Shown: piece by piece, positions 1-11,765 of the stretch
Layout of the letters: every line of letters starts with the position of its first letter
Position numbering within the stretch: position 1 is the first letter of the stretch
NCBI GenBank assembly: GCA_004431415.1
Contig: QPMI01000225.1
Location: 62,001 to 126,000 of the forward strand
Length of the DNA: 64,000 nucleotides
From: Cyanophora paradoxa
Lineage: Eukaryota; Glaucocystophyceae; Cyanophorales; Cyanophoraceae
Direction of reading: 5' to 3'
The notes under the pieces: model-generated
Databases searched by the model: none
What the model was told of the DNA's origin: nothing
What the model saw: only the letters and a program-made list of their open reading frames with translations
Program-made: the position numbers and the translations under genes

Positions 1-3000
1 ACCTCGCGCGGTACCCTCCCGAGCTCACCCCCCCCTCCCCCCCAGGCGAACGAGCTGGTGCACGCGCTGTACCCCGGGGCGATCACGGTGGCGGAGGACG
101 TGTCGGGGATGCCGACGCTCTGCCGCCCCGTCCGCTGCGGCGGCCTCGGCTTCGACTACCGCCTCGGCGAGCCCGCAAGCTCGAGCTCGCCCGCGAACGC
201 CTGAGCCCCGAGCCCCTCATCTGAGCCCGGGCGCAGGGATGGGGATCCCGGACAAGGTGTTCGGCCTGGTCAAGGCCGTCAGGGTGCCCGGCCACCCCTC
301 GCAGAGAGCTCTAGGAGTGGGGCCCTCTTCGCCAGCGCTGGCGCGAATCATGACGCCGGCCTGCGTGCGCAGGACGAGCACTGGGACATGGGGGACCTGT
401 GCGGCGCGCTGGGGAACCGGCGCCGCTGGGAGCCCACCATCGCCTACCTCGAGTGCCACGACCAGGCGCGCCCCCGCCTACCCAGCCCCTTCTAGCCTGA
501 GTTGCCCTTGTTTTTCGCTTCCGGCTCGTTCTCACGGGATCGCGGCTGCCAGGCGATGGTGGGCGACGTCACGCTCTCCTGGCGGCTCATGGGCGACCAG
601 CTGCACAAGCGCGTGCCCCTCCCTAGCACCTCACGGCCCCTCTTCTCACAGCGGGGTACAGGTCCTTCACGGTGGGGCAGGAGCCGCCCGTGGGGGTCGA
701 GCGGGGGATGTGCCTCCACAAGCTCTGCAGGCGCGTACCCCCTTCCCCCCTCCCCAGCCCCCTCCCCCCTCCCCCTTCCTCCCCCTTCCCTTCCCTTTTT
801 TTCTTAGCCGCGGCAGGCTTGTCTGCCTGGCCTTGGGGGGAGAGGCGTGGCTGACCTTCATGGGGAACGAATTCGGGCACCCCGTTCGCGTCCCCCCCTC
901 CCTCCCCTGCCCTTTCTTTCTGACGTACCCCCGGCAGGAGTGGATCGACTTCCCGCGCGCGGGCAACGGAGACAGCTTCGAGCGCGCGCGGCGCCGCTGG
1001 AGCCTCGCCCGCGATCCGAACCTGCGCTACCGCTTCCTAGAGGACTTCGACGTCGTGCGCCGTACCCCTTTCCTCTCCCCGGGTAGTGAGCGCTGAACGG
1101 CGTACCCTCCTTCCGAATCGAAGGCCATGATGCGCCTCGAGGACGAGTACCGTTTCATGGACGCCCCGAAGCGCGTCGTTCTCGCGGACAACTGTGCGCC
1201 GCACCCCTTTTGAGTTCGTGTACCCCCCGAAGTCGATCCGCCCCGCCCCCGCAGCGGACAAGGTTATCGTCGTGGCCGTCAATCCCCCCCCGGAGGCCCT
1301 GCAAGGCTGGATCGTCGGGCGGCCGGTACACGTACCCCCACACGAGCTGCAGGGGCCCGCTTCAGCTGATCGGTACCCGTCGCCCTTTTACAGCCGGAGC
1401 GGGCGGTGGAGGGCGGGCCCGACCCCCCTGCGCGCCTCCTGCTCGTCTTCAATTTCCACCCCGTGCGGGCCCACTTCGACCTCCGCGTCGGCGTACCCTG
1501 GGCCGGCCGGTGCCCCTTTCTTTAACGCTCCAATTGCGTACCGCGTCCGCGCGCCGAACGCCGTACCCCCCAGGTACCGCGTGGTGCTGGATACGGACGC
1601 CCCCGAGTTCGGCACCGCCCAGCGCCGGTTCGGCCCCAGATTCGCTCGCTTTCGATTGTTTTAATTCGGATTCGAACCAGGCACGTGGAGCGGCATCTGG
1701 ACGCGGTGAAGGCGGCAGCCCGGCGGGAGCAGGGGGTACAGAGCTTCCCGGAACCCTGCCATGTACACGCTTTCAAGTTTCCTCCTACTTCCCCACTCTC
1801 CTTCGAATTCGAGCTAAAAAGCGCCCATCAGGGCCTGCCGCACTGCGTGAAGATCGACCTGCAAAGCCGCTCGGCCGCGGTGCTGCGCTGCGAGCCCGAG
1901 GGGCCTCCGCCGGCCGCCGCCCACGCCGCGCCGCGCCACCGTACCCGCGAGCGCGACCACCGTACCCCCACCTCCGCCGAGCGCGCCGCGCGGGCCGCTG
2001 TCGCCGCCTGCGCCTCCGCCGCGGTCGAAGAAGCAAGCAGCCTCCCGGTGCGAGCGCGGGGCGCCCACTCGGCCAGGGCCGAACTCAAGCGCCGCTGAGC
2101 GCTGGGGCAGGAGGGGGCGCTGGACCTGGAGCACCTGGAGCGGGTGGAGGGGGCGGCGCAGGGCGAGCTCGCGCGGGCGCGCCGCCGGCTCGCCTCCGCG
2201 GAGGCCGAGATCGCCCTCCTCCGCTCCGAGCTCGAGGCGCGCCCAGGCCGGCCACCTGGCTCCGGGGGCTTGCCGGCCCCCCTCCGTTTGTTTCGAGCGA
2301 CTCGTTCCTCCCCGCCGCAGGGCGCGAGGTCCAAGGCGAAGGCCTCCGGGGACGCCCTCCAGGCAAGCGCGCGCTCCGGGGGGCCAGACGCGGACCCCCT
2401 CCGTGCTGACTCGCAGCGCCCTCGGGGGCACGCGTGCAGGCGGCGCTGGCGGGGGCGGAGGCGGCGCGGGCCGAGGCGGCGGTCGCCTCACGGGAGGCGA
2501 GGGCCCTCCGCGACGCCCTCGAGGCGAGCCACGCGCGCACCGCCGCGCGTGCCCCCCTGATCGCCTCTTCGTTCGCGGCAGGACTTGCAGGCGGACCGCG
2601 GGTCCCTCGCCGAGCGCAACTGCGCCCTCAGCCTCGAGATGCGGGTCCGTGCCCCTCCGCTCTTACCCCGGGGGAGCGAGTAGTCTGACGCGGTGCCCGA
2701 CCCGCCCCTCGCAGCGCATGCAGGAGGAGCTGAGCGCGCGGCGGTCGCTGCCGAGGCCTGCGCCCCGCGTGCGCCCCGCCGCCTGCCCCCCCGCAGCCGG
2801 CGGGGGACCCACGTACCGCCCGCGGCAGTCGGCGACGGGGGAGAGGGGCCAGCAGACGAGCCCGCCAGGGGCGGCGGACGGGGCCTCCCAGACGGACGCC
2901 GAGGCCCCCGCGGCGGCGCGCGCCGTGCGGGACTCGGAGGCGCAGACGGACGGGGAGGCGAGCTGCGGCGAGCTCGAGGAGGGCGGGGGCGGGCGGGGGG

Positions 3001-3412
3001 GCCCGGGGGCCGCGCGGCGGGAGCTGGCGGCCGTGAAGGCGGCCCTCGCCCGCCTCGAGGCCGCCCTGCAGCTGGACCGCGAGGAGCAGGCGACGCCTCC
3101 GGATCCCCCGAGGGATCCGGACCCCGCGTCGAGCTCGGCCGCGAAGGTGCGCGCCCTGAACCAGCTCCAGACCGTTTTAATTTGGCTGCAAATGGACCGA
3201 CGTCAACCGCCCTGCGCAGCAAGGGGCTCCGGGCGTGATCTCGAAGAGCAAGCGCCGGGGCCGCGGGCCGCTGGGAGCCCCGGCCGGCACCGCTGCAGCT
3301 GCCGGATCCGGAGCCTCGAGCGGGGACGGAGCCGGCTCGAGCGGGGCGGCGTCCGTCCTGCAGGGGGTGGCCAGCGGCCTCCTGCAGCTCGTCCAGCGCG
3401 ACGCGCGCTAGT
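1..3412 (+). CDS. 1,4-alpha-glucan branching enzyme (GH13), 5' partial, apparently with a coiled-coil C-terminal extension
   Basis: The enzyme makes alpha-1,6 branches in storage glucan. The window opens inside the gene. Spliced exons give, in order, [11 protein letters not shown] and [10 protein letters not shown] (from 46), FDYRLG then MGIPDKVF (239), DEHWDMGDL and YLECHDQ (379-465), AMVGD (553), [36 protein letters not shown] and RRRWSLARD. Next come the C-terminal beta domain pieces [10 protein letters not shown] (about 1440) and [13 protein letters not shown] (about 1578). These follow the order of eukaryotic glycogen branching enzymes through the GNEFGHPEW motif. The enzyme part should end near 1905, but no stop appears in that frame until a TGA at 2096. 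A GT-CAG intron at 2048-2110 would remove that stop in phase and join the frame to heptad-rich sequence ending at a TAG at 3410-3412. The enzyme is certain; the single-gene model is inferred. Confidence 0.85.
466..552 (+). other. GC-AG intron in the branching-enzyme gene
   Basis: The conserved run ECHDQ|AMVGD is split exactly after CAG at 465. The intron begins GCGCGC and ends CCAG at 552. A second GC-AG intron is at 731-816 ([12 protein letters not shown]). Confidence 0.8.
2111..3412 (+). CDS. Coiled-coil segment, either the C-terminal tail of the branching enzyme or a separate gene
   Basis: Exons encode alanine, glutamate and arginine-rich heptads: [20 protein letters not shown] (2120s), [20 protein letters not shown] (2440s), [13 protein letters not shown] (about 2583), [12 protein letters not shown] (2716) and [16 protein letters not shown] (about 3020). 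A proline/glycine/serine-rich linker and a short C-terminus ([18 protein letters not shown]) precede the stop. Introns between exons are 40-60 nt, C-rich and end CAG; one at about 3174-3220 joins NQLQT to QGAPGV. No catalytic motif is visible. It could be a protein interaction or scaffold tail. No clear independent start codon was found: the ATG at 2144 lies inside a heptad run, which argues for continuity with the upstream frame. Confidence 0.55.
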
Positions 3413-3623
3413 TTTGCGATCTGTCTGCACCGATCGAAGCGAGCAGCTACATTACCCACGTACGTACGCGAACGAACTGGAGCCCCAAAGTTGAGATCCG
3501 TCTAGCTTGTAGACGTTCTGTCTGCACACGTACGTACGCGTGTACTAGGGGGTACACCCAGATCGGGCAAACGAGCAATCCGCGCCCTGAAGATTCCGCG
3601 GTCTTAGTCGGCGGCACCCCATT

Positions 3624-6145
3624 ATGCCGATGCCGTTCGGGAAGAAGGGCGGGTCGGCGAGGCCGTCCGTCGTACTCGGGGCCAACGGCGTGGACATTGC
3701 CGAGCGAGCGCCCCGCGAGGACCGCGGGGACCGTAGCTGGAGGGACCCAGGCGGCCAGGACATGCGATCGGTGGAGCGGAAACCGACAAGCCAAGGTCTG
3801 CCCGCCCGCTCCTTCCTCACTCGCCCCATCCGATGCCTCCACGGCGCAGTGCCGGACAGTACGATGCTGAGGATCGCTGGCACGCTCTACATGCAGCTGT
3901 TGGGAGCGGAGAAGTACCGCAACGTCTCCAACAAGGTGCGCGGCACACGCCCACTTTCCTCTGAACATGGTCCGACGACATCGCGCAGTCCAAGTTCATG
4001 CACCAAGTCAGCGCCGCATCCGCAACGCTCCTTCTCGGCCGCCGGAAGCTGTGCTGCGCCGTGAAGTGCGCTCCAAGGATTGCTGTTGCGGAGCGCGGTG
4101 GCTGACGCGCCGCTCCAGATTCGGCAAGCAGGTAGAGCAGACGAAGAAGTACCGCACGCTTGACAATCGCAGCGAGAACTGGAATGAGAGCGTCCGCCAC
4201 TTCGCCCGCTCGCCCTCGCTGCTCCCGCACATTCCGACGCTTCCCCGCCCGCGCCGCTGCGCAGTTCCAGTTCGAGGTCACGAAGGACGACCTGCCGACC
4301 GTCGAGGTGCATGCCGCGCGGCCGCCGCCGCCCGCGCCGCGCCGCCAGCTGAGCGCTCCTGCGCGCAGGTCTTCCTCATGGACTACAACCGGGGCAAGAT
4401 CGTCGGCAGCGTCCGGTGCGCAGCGCCCGGCGCGCACCGCGCCCGGACGCCGTCCTCGCGGCTGAGCGCGCGGGCGCGCGCAGGATCCGCTTCGACAAGA
4501 TGGCTATGGAGCGCCGTACTGTGGATCAAAAGCTCGTGATCAGCCGCAAGAGCCCGGGCCGCCCAATCGACACCGGTGCGCATTGCGCACGCAGAGCAGG
4601 AAGCGCCGGCGCCGGCGCTCGCCGAGGCGCGGGGCGGCGCAGGGACGGTCCACGTGCGCCTCAAGTTCGAGTTCTCGAGCGACCCGGACGCGCGGCCGCG
4701 GCGCGGGGCCGGCCGCCGGCGCGGCAGCGACGATGAGGAGGACGAGGAAGCCGACAAGAAGGGCAAGGGCAAGGGCAAGGCCAAAGGTGCCGGCGCCGGC
4801 CGGGCCGGCGGGGCGCTGGCCCCGCCGCCGCCGCCGCCGCCGCTGACTGGCGGGCGGGCGCGCGGCAGGCAAGGGGAAGAAGAAGGGGAGCGACGACGAG
4901 GAGGAGGAGACGAGCGAGGGGAAGAGCGAGGGGGAGGGGAGCGAGGGGAGCCTGGACAGCGACGGGGAGCCCAAGAAGAAGGGCGGCAAACGCCGCCTCA
5001 AGCAGATGATCGAGGAGATCAAGCAGGCGCGCAATACCCCGCAGAGGCTCCCCGCCGGGGCCCCCTCAGCGCGGCTGAGACGAGCCTCTCGGCAGAACGA
5101 GGAGGCGGGGGAGGCGGCGCTGGTGCCGACGCCCTCGATGCGGGCCCCCGGGGCCGGCGGCGCCATGCCCGCCATGCAGGCCCTCCAGCCGCTGCAGCCC
5201 CTCCAGGTCCGAGCGCTCCCCCCGCCGCCCCGCCCGCCGCCCCCGCCAGCCCCCGACGCCCCTCTTCCTCCCTCCCCGCAGCCGCTCCAGCCCGGCCAGT
5301 GGCCGCCCGCGGCGCAGGGACAGTGGCCGGGCATGGCGCCGGCCGGCCCTCGCCCTGGGCCCCGCCCGGGCCCTTCGGTCGCCGCCCCGTGGTCGGACCC
5401 CGCCCCGCCCCCGTCCCCGGCGGCCCTCCCCGTGGGGCGACGCGCCCGGCGCCCCGCGGCGGCCCCCTTCCCGCCGGCCTCCTCCGCCCCCTCCGACCCC
5501 TTCTCGGCCCCGCCCGCGTCCGCGTACCCCTACGGCGACCCCTCCGCCGCCCAGAACTTCTTCCCCCCAGCTGCCTCCAGCAGCTCGGACCCCTTCTCGG
5601 CCCCCGCCCCCCAGAACCCCTTCCCCTCCGCCCAACAGCCGTACGGGGCCCCCGCCCCCGGCCCCCAGCAGCCCTTCGGCGCGCCGCCGGCCGCCCAGCA
5701 GCCCTTCGAATTCGGAGCGCCGCCCGCCCAGCAGCCGTTCGGGGCCTCGCCGGCCGCGCAGCAGCAGCCTTTCGGGGCCGCCCCGCAGTCGGCCTTCCCT
5801 CAGCAGCAGCAGGCGGCCCCCGGGCAGCAGCAGCCGTACGGCTTCCCCGCCGCTATGTCCAACCCGGCCGCCCCCGGGATGCAGCAGATGCAGGCCATGC
5901 AGCAGCAGGCGATGCAGGCGATGCAGGCGATGCCGGCGCAGGCGCAGCAGCAGCAGCAGCAGGCGTTCGGAGGCGCCTTCCCCGGCCAGCAGCAGCTGCC
6001 GACGCCGCAGCAGCAGCCCTTCGGGGCGGCCCCGGCGGCCCCCGCCCCCGAGTTCGACTTCTTTGCGACCCCGGCGACGAGCGCCCCGCCGCAGGCCGCC
6101 CCGCCCGCCGCCAACGGGCAGCCGACCTGGAGCCCCTTCGGCTAG
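3624..6145 (+). CDS. C2-domain protein with acidic/basic linker and Q-rich PFG/DPF/NPF tail
   Basis: The ATG at 3624 opens an exon (MPMPFGKKGG to AEKYRNVSNK) whose end, GTLYMQLLGAEKY, is a C2 first strand. Later exons supply RFGKQVEQTKKYRTLDNRSE and NWNE (about 4120-4190), FQFEVTKDDLPTVE (4262), VFLMDYNRGKIVGSV (4370) and IRFDKMAMERRTVDQKL, then TVHVRLKFEFSSD, the usual C2 strand order. After the C2 come an acidic run with lysine-glycine repeats, a basic helix (RRLKQMIEEIKQ, about 5000) and a low-complexity tail. The tail has repeated QQPFGA units, two SDPFSAP motifs, one QNPF and poly-Q. The stop is a TAG at 6143-6145. DPF and NPF peptides bind clathrin adaptors and EH domains in known endocytic proteins, so a membrane-trafficking role is a reasonable inference. 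The DxD calcium ligands are not obvious, so calcium binding is doubtful. Confidence 0.75.
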
Positions 6146-6467
6146 CCGCGCCCTCTGTTCGCGCCCAGTAACTGTCAGGCACGCGCGCGAGACGGCTCGC
6201 AATACTAATGGATCGATCGATGACGCGAAGGCGAGCCTTGTGGACACATGCGAGTTGGGGCGGGTCCAGCCGCTGACCTGCATGATGACGCTGTGCGCAT
6301 GCTGGCCGCTAGCCGAGGCCAATCCGCTCAGGAATAGCTAAATAGCAAGTGACTAGCGCTCATCATGATGTGTCACGGCGGGATGGACGTCGACGTAAAG
6401 CTTAGCTGTACATATATATACGTAGCCCAGCGGGGATCTGCCGCTATCCGGATGCGCGGGGGCGCGC
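6146..6467. other. Intergenic region between convergent genes
   Basis: It lies between the stop of the C2 gene and the stop of the ankyrin gene on the other strand, so it holds two 3' ends. It is lower in GC than its flanks. No coding potential or RNA gene was seen. Confidence 0.6.
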
Positions 6468-9400
6468 CTAGGCAGCCGGGGGACAGCGGGCGGTGGGGAG
6501 GCGGCCCAGGGGCTCCTCCCCGCGCAGGAGCCGCTCGACGGTCTCCGCGCCGGCGCGCCGCGCGAAGGCCGCAGCGTCCCACACGGCGCCCCCGCCCCCG
6601 CCCCGCCCCGCCCCGCCCCCGCCCCGCCCCGAGCTCGGGCTGCGGCGGGGCCGGCGCCGCCACCGGCGGGCTCTCGCTCTGCCCCCTCCGATGCTCCTCC
6701 GGGGCGGCTCCGGGGGCGCAAAGCGCGGCAGGAGCTGCGCGGCGGGCAGCTGCAGGTCGACCAGGATGGCCGCCGTGGGGAGCCGTGCGGCGAGCGCGGC
6801 GAGGCAGAGCCTGCACACGACCGAGTTCGAGGGCGGCGAGCGAGCAGGGGGGGGGGGGGGGGGGGGGGGGAGGGGGGAGGGGGGGGGGGGGGGAGGGGGG
6901 CGTGTCTTCGGCCGCGCACGCGTCGAGGCCGTCCGCGCGGCGGGCGGCGGGGTCGGCGCCCTTGGAGAGCAGGAAGCGGCAGATCGACTCCCGCCCGTTG
7001 TACGCAGCGTACCTGCGCCCCAGAGGCGGCCGGTTTGGTCGGGAACGAAACGCAGCGGAACGATAGGGCTGCGCGGGGTCGCCAACATGAGCGCCGTGGT
7101 GCCGTCCGCGCGCCGCGCGTTGACGTCAGCCTGCAGAGCGATGCCGACCGATGTCGGCCCTCGAGAAGGCTAAATATAGCTAGAAATGAAAGAGCTCGAG
7201 CCCGGGAACGTAGACCTGGCAGTTGTCGGCGAGCCAGCGCACGACGTGCTCGTGGCCGCCCTGGACCCTGCCGACGCTTCAGGCCGGCCCCCCAGATTCC
7301 AAGGAGGGCCGCGGCGCTCGCGCCGGCGACTGCGCACGAAGCGATGAGGGGCGTCACTCCGTCCTGCGGGGCGGCGTGGATTCGGGCTCAGCGGCGCGGG
7401 TAGGGAGCGCGGGCCTGACCTCCGCCGCCTCCTCGACGCCGAGCCCGCAACCGACGGCGTACTGGGCAACCTGGGGAGGTCCGAGGGGCGCAGGTGGGCT
7501 CGAGGAGAGCGCGCATACACAGCCCGAGCTCGAGGTGGACCACAAGAGTGCACCGGAAGCTCTCCGCTGAGAGCGGCCGCGTGAAGAAAGGTCTGGCCAT
7601 CCTTGGTGCGGGCGCGACAGTTGGCGCCTGTGCAGGATATAGGCCGGATTAATATTGCGTCGACAGATTTCGCGAACTGTGGCAAGTGGCGCAAGCGCAC
7701 CGCGCTCAACCAGCAGCGTCGCGATCTCGAGGTACCCTTTGAACGCGGCGCAGTGCAGCTGCGCGCGCGACGGCTTGCTTGCTTGGGGGCCTGGGTCCGC
7801 TGCACGGCCCGGGGCGACGCACAGCGGTGACTCCATCCTCGCTGGCAGCGTCGAGCACAGCGCCGCCGTCGCAGAGCGCACGAACGACCTGCGGGGCCGG
7901 CGCCGTTCGGCTTCCGAAAAGGACGAAAGCCGCGCCGTTGCTTGCGACGCACGCCAATGTGTCCGAAGTTCGAAGCGAACATGAGCGGTGTGTTCCCAAT
8001 GGCTGCGGCCCGAAACGGGGCACATAAACTCAGTTGGGGCGGCGGGGGAGAGATCCAGCCGAGTGAGGTGGCAGCGGACTGCTTGCAGCATTTGGGTTGG
8101 CTCCCTGCGCACCCACACCGCAGCTGCAGTGAGCGGCGCAGGCGACGACAGGTCCTCGCTGACGGTGAGCTCGAGCGGGGCGGACCAGGCGCAGGAGGGT
8201 GGCAACGAGCTCTTGGTTCCCGTTGACCGCCGCGATGTGTAGCTGCCGAAGCGCACACGTGCATCGGTTAACGTTTGCACACTTAGAGAACAGCGCCAGG
8301 TCATGGGCTCGTCTGGGAAGGACGGCGCACAGCGGTGTTTCCGTTCTCGCTGGCCGCGTCGACAACAGCGCCGCCTTCGCAGAGCGCACGGACGACCTGC
8401 GGGGCCGTGGGGTCACAGAAGATTTCGGATGGAAGCGCGCCGGTGCGCATGCAACGCGGCGCACGCCAATGTGCCCTTCTTCCGCGGCACTCATGAGGGC
8501 CGTGATCCCTTTTCCTGCGGCCCGACCGGAAGCAAAACGAGTGAGTTTCATTGGAGTGGCTGAGGGGCAGATCTGAATGAATGCGGGGGCAGCGGACTTT
8601 TGGCAGCATTGGGGTTGGCTCCCTTCGCGCACATACATATCACAGTGAGCGGCGCAGGCGAGGGCGGACCTCCCGGCGCGGGTGGTAAGGGATCACGAGG
8701 GGACGACATCGAAGCAGACCAGGCGCAGGAGGGTGGCAACGAGCTCTTGGTTCCCTAGGACGGCCGCGACGTGCAGCTGCCGCGGTGCAGGCGTGCACAT
8801 ATCAATACACTTCATTAAGAAACCAGAGCCAAGTCTTGGGCGCGTATATGAAGGGCGACGCACAGCGGTGACTCCATCCTCGCTGGCAGCGTCGAGAACA
8901 GCGCCGCCGTCGCAGAGCGCACGAACGACCTGAAGGGCCGAGGGGTCGACGTGCCAGAAAGGTTCAGATGAGAGGCACGCTGCTGCGCATGCACGCGGCG
9001 CACGCTAAGGTGCCCTCGTCGAGCGGCAGATATGAGGGCCGTGATCCCTTCACCTGTGGCCCAACCCGTAGCGGAACGAGTGAGTTCCATCGGCGTGGCG
9101 GGGGCAGGTCTAGACGAGTGAGGTGGCAGCGGACTGTTTAAGTTCACAGCATTGGGGTCGGCTCCCTGTACGTCCACACCCAAGTGAGTGGCGCAGGCGA
9201 CGACAGGTCCTCGCTGACGGTGAGCTCGAGCGGGGCGTACCAGGCGGAGGAGGGTGGCAACGAGCTCTTGGTTCCCGTTGACCGCCGCGATGTGTAGCTG
9301 CCGAAGCGCACACGTGCATCGATTCACATTGAACCAGCGCCAAGGCATGGGCGCGTCTAGGATGGGCGGCTCACAGCGGTGATTCCGTTCTCGCTGGCCG

Positions 9401-11489
9401 CGTCGACAACAGCGCCGCCTTCGCAGAGCGCGCGGACGACCTGCGGGGCCGTGGGGTCACAGAAGAGTTCGGATGGAAGCGCGCCGGTGCGCATGCGCGC
9501 GGCGCACGCCAATGTGCCCTTCTTCCGCTGCGGCTATGAGGGCCGTGATCCCTTTTCCTGTGACCGCGGCACAGCGGGTGTGCATCAGCGTGGCTGTGGG
9601 TAGATCTAGACGAGTGAGGTGGCAGCGGACCGGTTCGAGCATTTGGGTTGGCTCCCTGCGCCCCCATGCCGCATGCGCAGTGAGCGGCGCAGGCGAGGGC
9701 GGCCCTCACGAGCGGTAAGTGAGGGGACGACGCAGACCAGGCGCAGGAGGATCTCAACGACCTCTTGGTTCCCTCGGACCGCGGCTGTGAGCAGCTGCCG
9801 CAGCGCAAACATGCGCCGGTTAACATTTGCACACTTTGATCAGGGCCAGCGCCAGGTCATGGGCTCGTCTGGGAAGGACGGCGCACAGCGGTGATTCCGT
9901 TCTCGCTGGCCGCGTCGACAACAGCGCCGCCTTCGCAGAGCGCGCGGACGACCTGCGGGGCCGTGGGGTCACAGAAGAGTTCGGATGGAAGCGCGCCGGT
10001 GCGCATGCAACGCGGCGCACGTCAATGTGCCCTTCTTCCGCAGCACTCATGAGGGCCGTGATCCCTTTTCCTGCGGCATATGATACAGCGGGGGATCGGA
10101 GGTTATCAGTACGGCGGGGATACTGTAAGAAGCTAAGTGTGATATGGCGGCGGACCCGTTCGAGCATTGGGGTTGGCTCCCTGCGCGCGCCCATGTCGCA
10201 GTGAGCGGCACAGGCGAAGTTGGATCCTAGCGGAAGGTGAGTGAGAGGCCGTCGCAGACGTGGCGCAGGAGGATCTCAACGAGCTCTTGGTTCCCTCTGA
10301 CCGCCGCGATGTGCAGCTGCCGAAGCGCACACGTGCATCGGTTAATTTTTGCGCACTTAGAGACCATGGCCAGCGCCAGGTCATGGCCATGGGCTCGTCT
10401 GGGAAGGACGGCGCACAGCGGAAATTTCATTCTCGCTGGCCGCGTCGACAACAGCGCCGCCTTCGCAGAGCGCGCGGACGACCTGCGGGGCCGTGGGATC
10501 ACAGAAGAGTTTGGATGGAGGCGCGCCGGTGCGCATGCAACGCGGCGCACGCCAATGTGCCCTTCTTCCGCTGCGCCTAGGAGGGCCGTCATCCCTTTTC
10601 CTGTGACCGCGGCACAGCGGGTGTGCATCAGCGTGGCTGTGGGTAGATCTAGACGAGTGAGGTGGCAGCGGACCGGTTCGAGCATTTGGGTTGGCTCCCT
10701 GCGCGCCCACACCGCAGCTGCAGTGAGCGGCGCAGGCGAGGGCGGACCTCCGGGGATCCCGGCGCGGGTGGTAAGTGATCATGAGGGGACAACGCAGACC
10801 AGATGCAGGAGGGTGGCAACGAGCTCTTGGTTCCCGTTGACCGCCGCGATGTGCAGCTGCCGAAGCGCACACGTGCACCGGTTCACATTGAACCAGCGCC
10901 AAGACATGGGCGCGTCTGGGAAGCTTAAGGGCGGCTCACAGCGGTGACTCCGTTCTCGCTGGCCGCGTCGACAACAGCGCCGCCTTCGCAGAGCGCACGG
11001 ACGACCTGCGGGGCCGTGGGGTCACAGAAGAGTTCGGATGGAAGCGCGCCGGTGCGCATGCACGCGGCGCACGCCAATGTGCCCTTCTTCCGCGGCACTC
11101 ATGAGGGCCGTGATCCCTTTTCCTGCGGCCCGACCGGAAGCAAAACGAGTGAGTTTCATCGGCGTGGCGGAGGGGCAGACCTAAACGGGGAAGGTGGCCT
11201 GGCAGCGGACCGGTTCGAGCATTGGGGTTGGCTCCCTGCGAGTCCATACCGCGCGCATGTGCAGTGAGAAGCGCAGGAAAAGGCCGCTCCGCGCGGGATG
11301 AGTAAAGGGCGACGCGGACCAGGCGCAGGAGGGCCATGACGGTGCCGTGCTCGCCTTTCGTTGCGGCTCTGAATTACAGGGGTCAGGCGCCGGCGCCGGC
11401 GCGGGGTCCAAAGGCAGCTGGTGGGCGCACTCGATGAGAGATCTTCCATGCATTCCCAACATGAGCATCGCTGCACTGAGAACTTCCAT
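6468..11489 (-). CDS. Ankyrin-repeat protein, multi-exon, with a tandemly duplicated core
   Basis: Read on the minus strand, a likely start (MEVLSAAMLMLGMHG, ATG at 11489) leads into repeated exons. These encode ankyrin pieces such as GKGITALMSAAEEGHIGV, VVRALCEGGAVVDAASENG, CANVNRCTCALRQLHIAAV and NGNQELVATLLRL. Towards the 3' end the repeats diverge: LHCAAFKGYLEIATLLVERG (about 7730), GANCRARTKDGQTFLHAAAL (about 7600), GVTPLIASCAVAGASAAALL (7350s), ADVNARRADGTTALMLATP (7100), YAAYNGRESICRFLLSKGAD (7000). The last exon ends DAAAFARRAGAETVERLL... and stops at 6468-6470. Introns are 50-90 nt. Ankyrin proteins bind partners; no enzymatic domain is visible, so the role is unknown. The near-identical units make exact splicing uncertain, and two adjacent genes cannot be excluded. 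Confidence 0.7.
7800..11340 (-). repeat. Tandem array of about seven ~520-bp exon-plus-intron units in the ankyrin gene
   Basis: The same landmark, ACAGCGGTG or a close variant followed by a GCTGGC(C/A)GCGTCGA block, starts at 7821, 8329, 8862, 9373, 9885, 10415 and 10938. Spacings are 508, 533, 511, 512, 530 and 523 bp. Similarity covers both the ankyrin exons and the introns between them, so whole genomic blocks were duplicated. The middle copies are nearly identical; the 7821 copy is more diverged. Confidence 0.9.
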
Positions 11490-11765
11490 TTGCGCCCGGG
11501 AGCTGAAGGATCCGCGTGCAAAGCTTTAAAAGCGACGCGCGCGCGCGTTGAAAGCCCCAGGAAGACCGGAGGGCGCTTCTGGGCCGCTTGAGAGCCGTAA
11601 GAGGCAGCTTAGAGCCTAGCCGTAATGGGTACACTATTTCGGGGCGACGCTCATTGCGTGACCCAGTTAGACTCAGAATCCGAGCAGATCCAGAGGCCCG
11701 AGCTCGAGGCCGCTCCCTTCCGCGCGTGCTCTTCACGCCGCGCACTTGCCTGCGGGAATAGGAGA
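11490..11765. promoter_or_regulatory. Divergent intergenic region between the ankyrin gene and the DUF1295 gene
   Basis: About 275 bp separate two start codons on opposite strands, so both promoters must lie here. It contains 11721-11757, an exact reverse-complement match (37 nt) to an exon of the coiled-coil gene at 33697-33733. No TATA box is convincing. Confidence 0.5.

Noticed and set aside
1669-1680. B-box on the minus strand (GGTTCGAATCC) in the branching-enzyme region
   Set aside because: The flanking bases do not form a T-stem or acceptor stem. It lies in an intron and fits the general excess of ATTCGAA-type palindromes.
1814-2491. Long minus-strand ORFs opposite the branching-enzyme tail
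   Set aside because: They are Arg/Ala/Pro-rich antisense shadows caused by high GC. The plus strand carries conserved motifs.
5066-6322. 418-residue minus-strand ORF opposite the C2 gene
   Set aside because: A low-complexity Arg/Gly/Leu mirror of the CAG/CCG-rich plus-strand tail.
7800-11340. CRISPR-like or satellite array
   Set aside because: The period is over 500 bp and the units encode ankyrin exons with introns; there are no short repeats with unique spacers.
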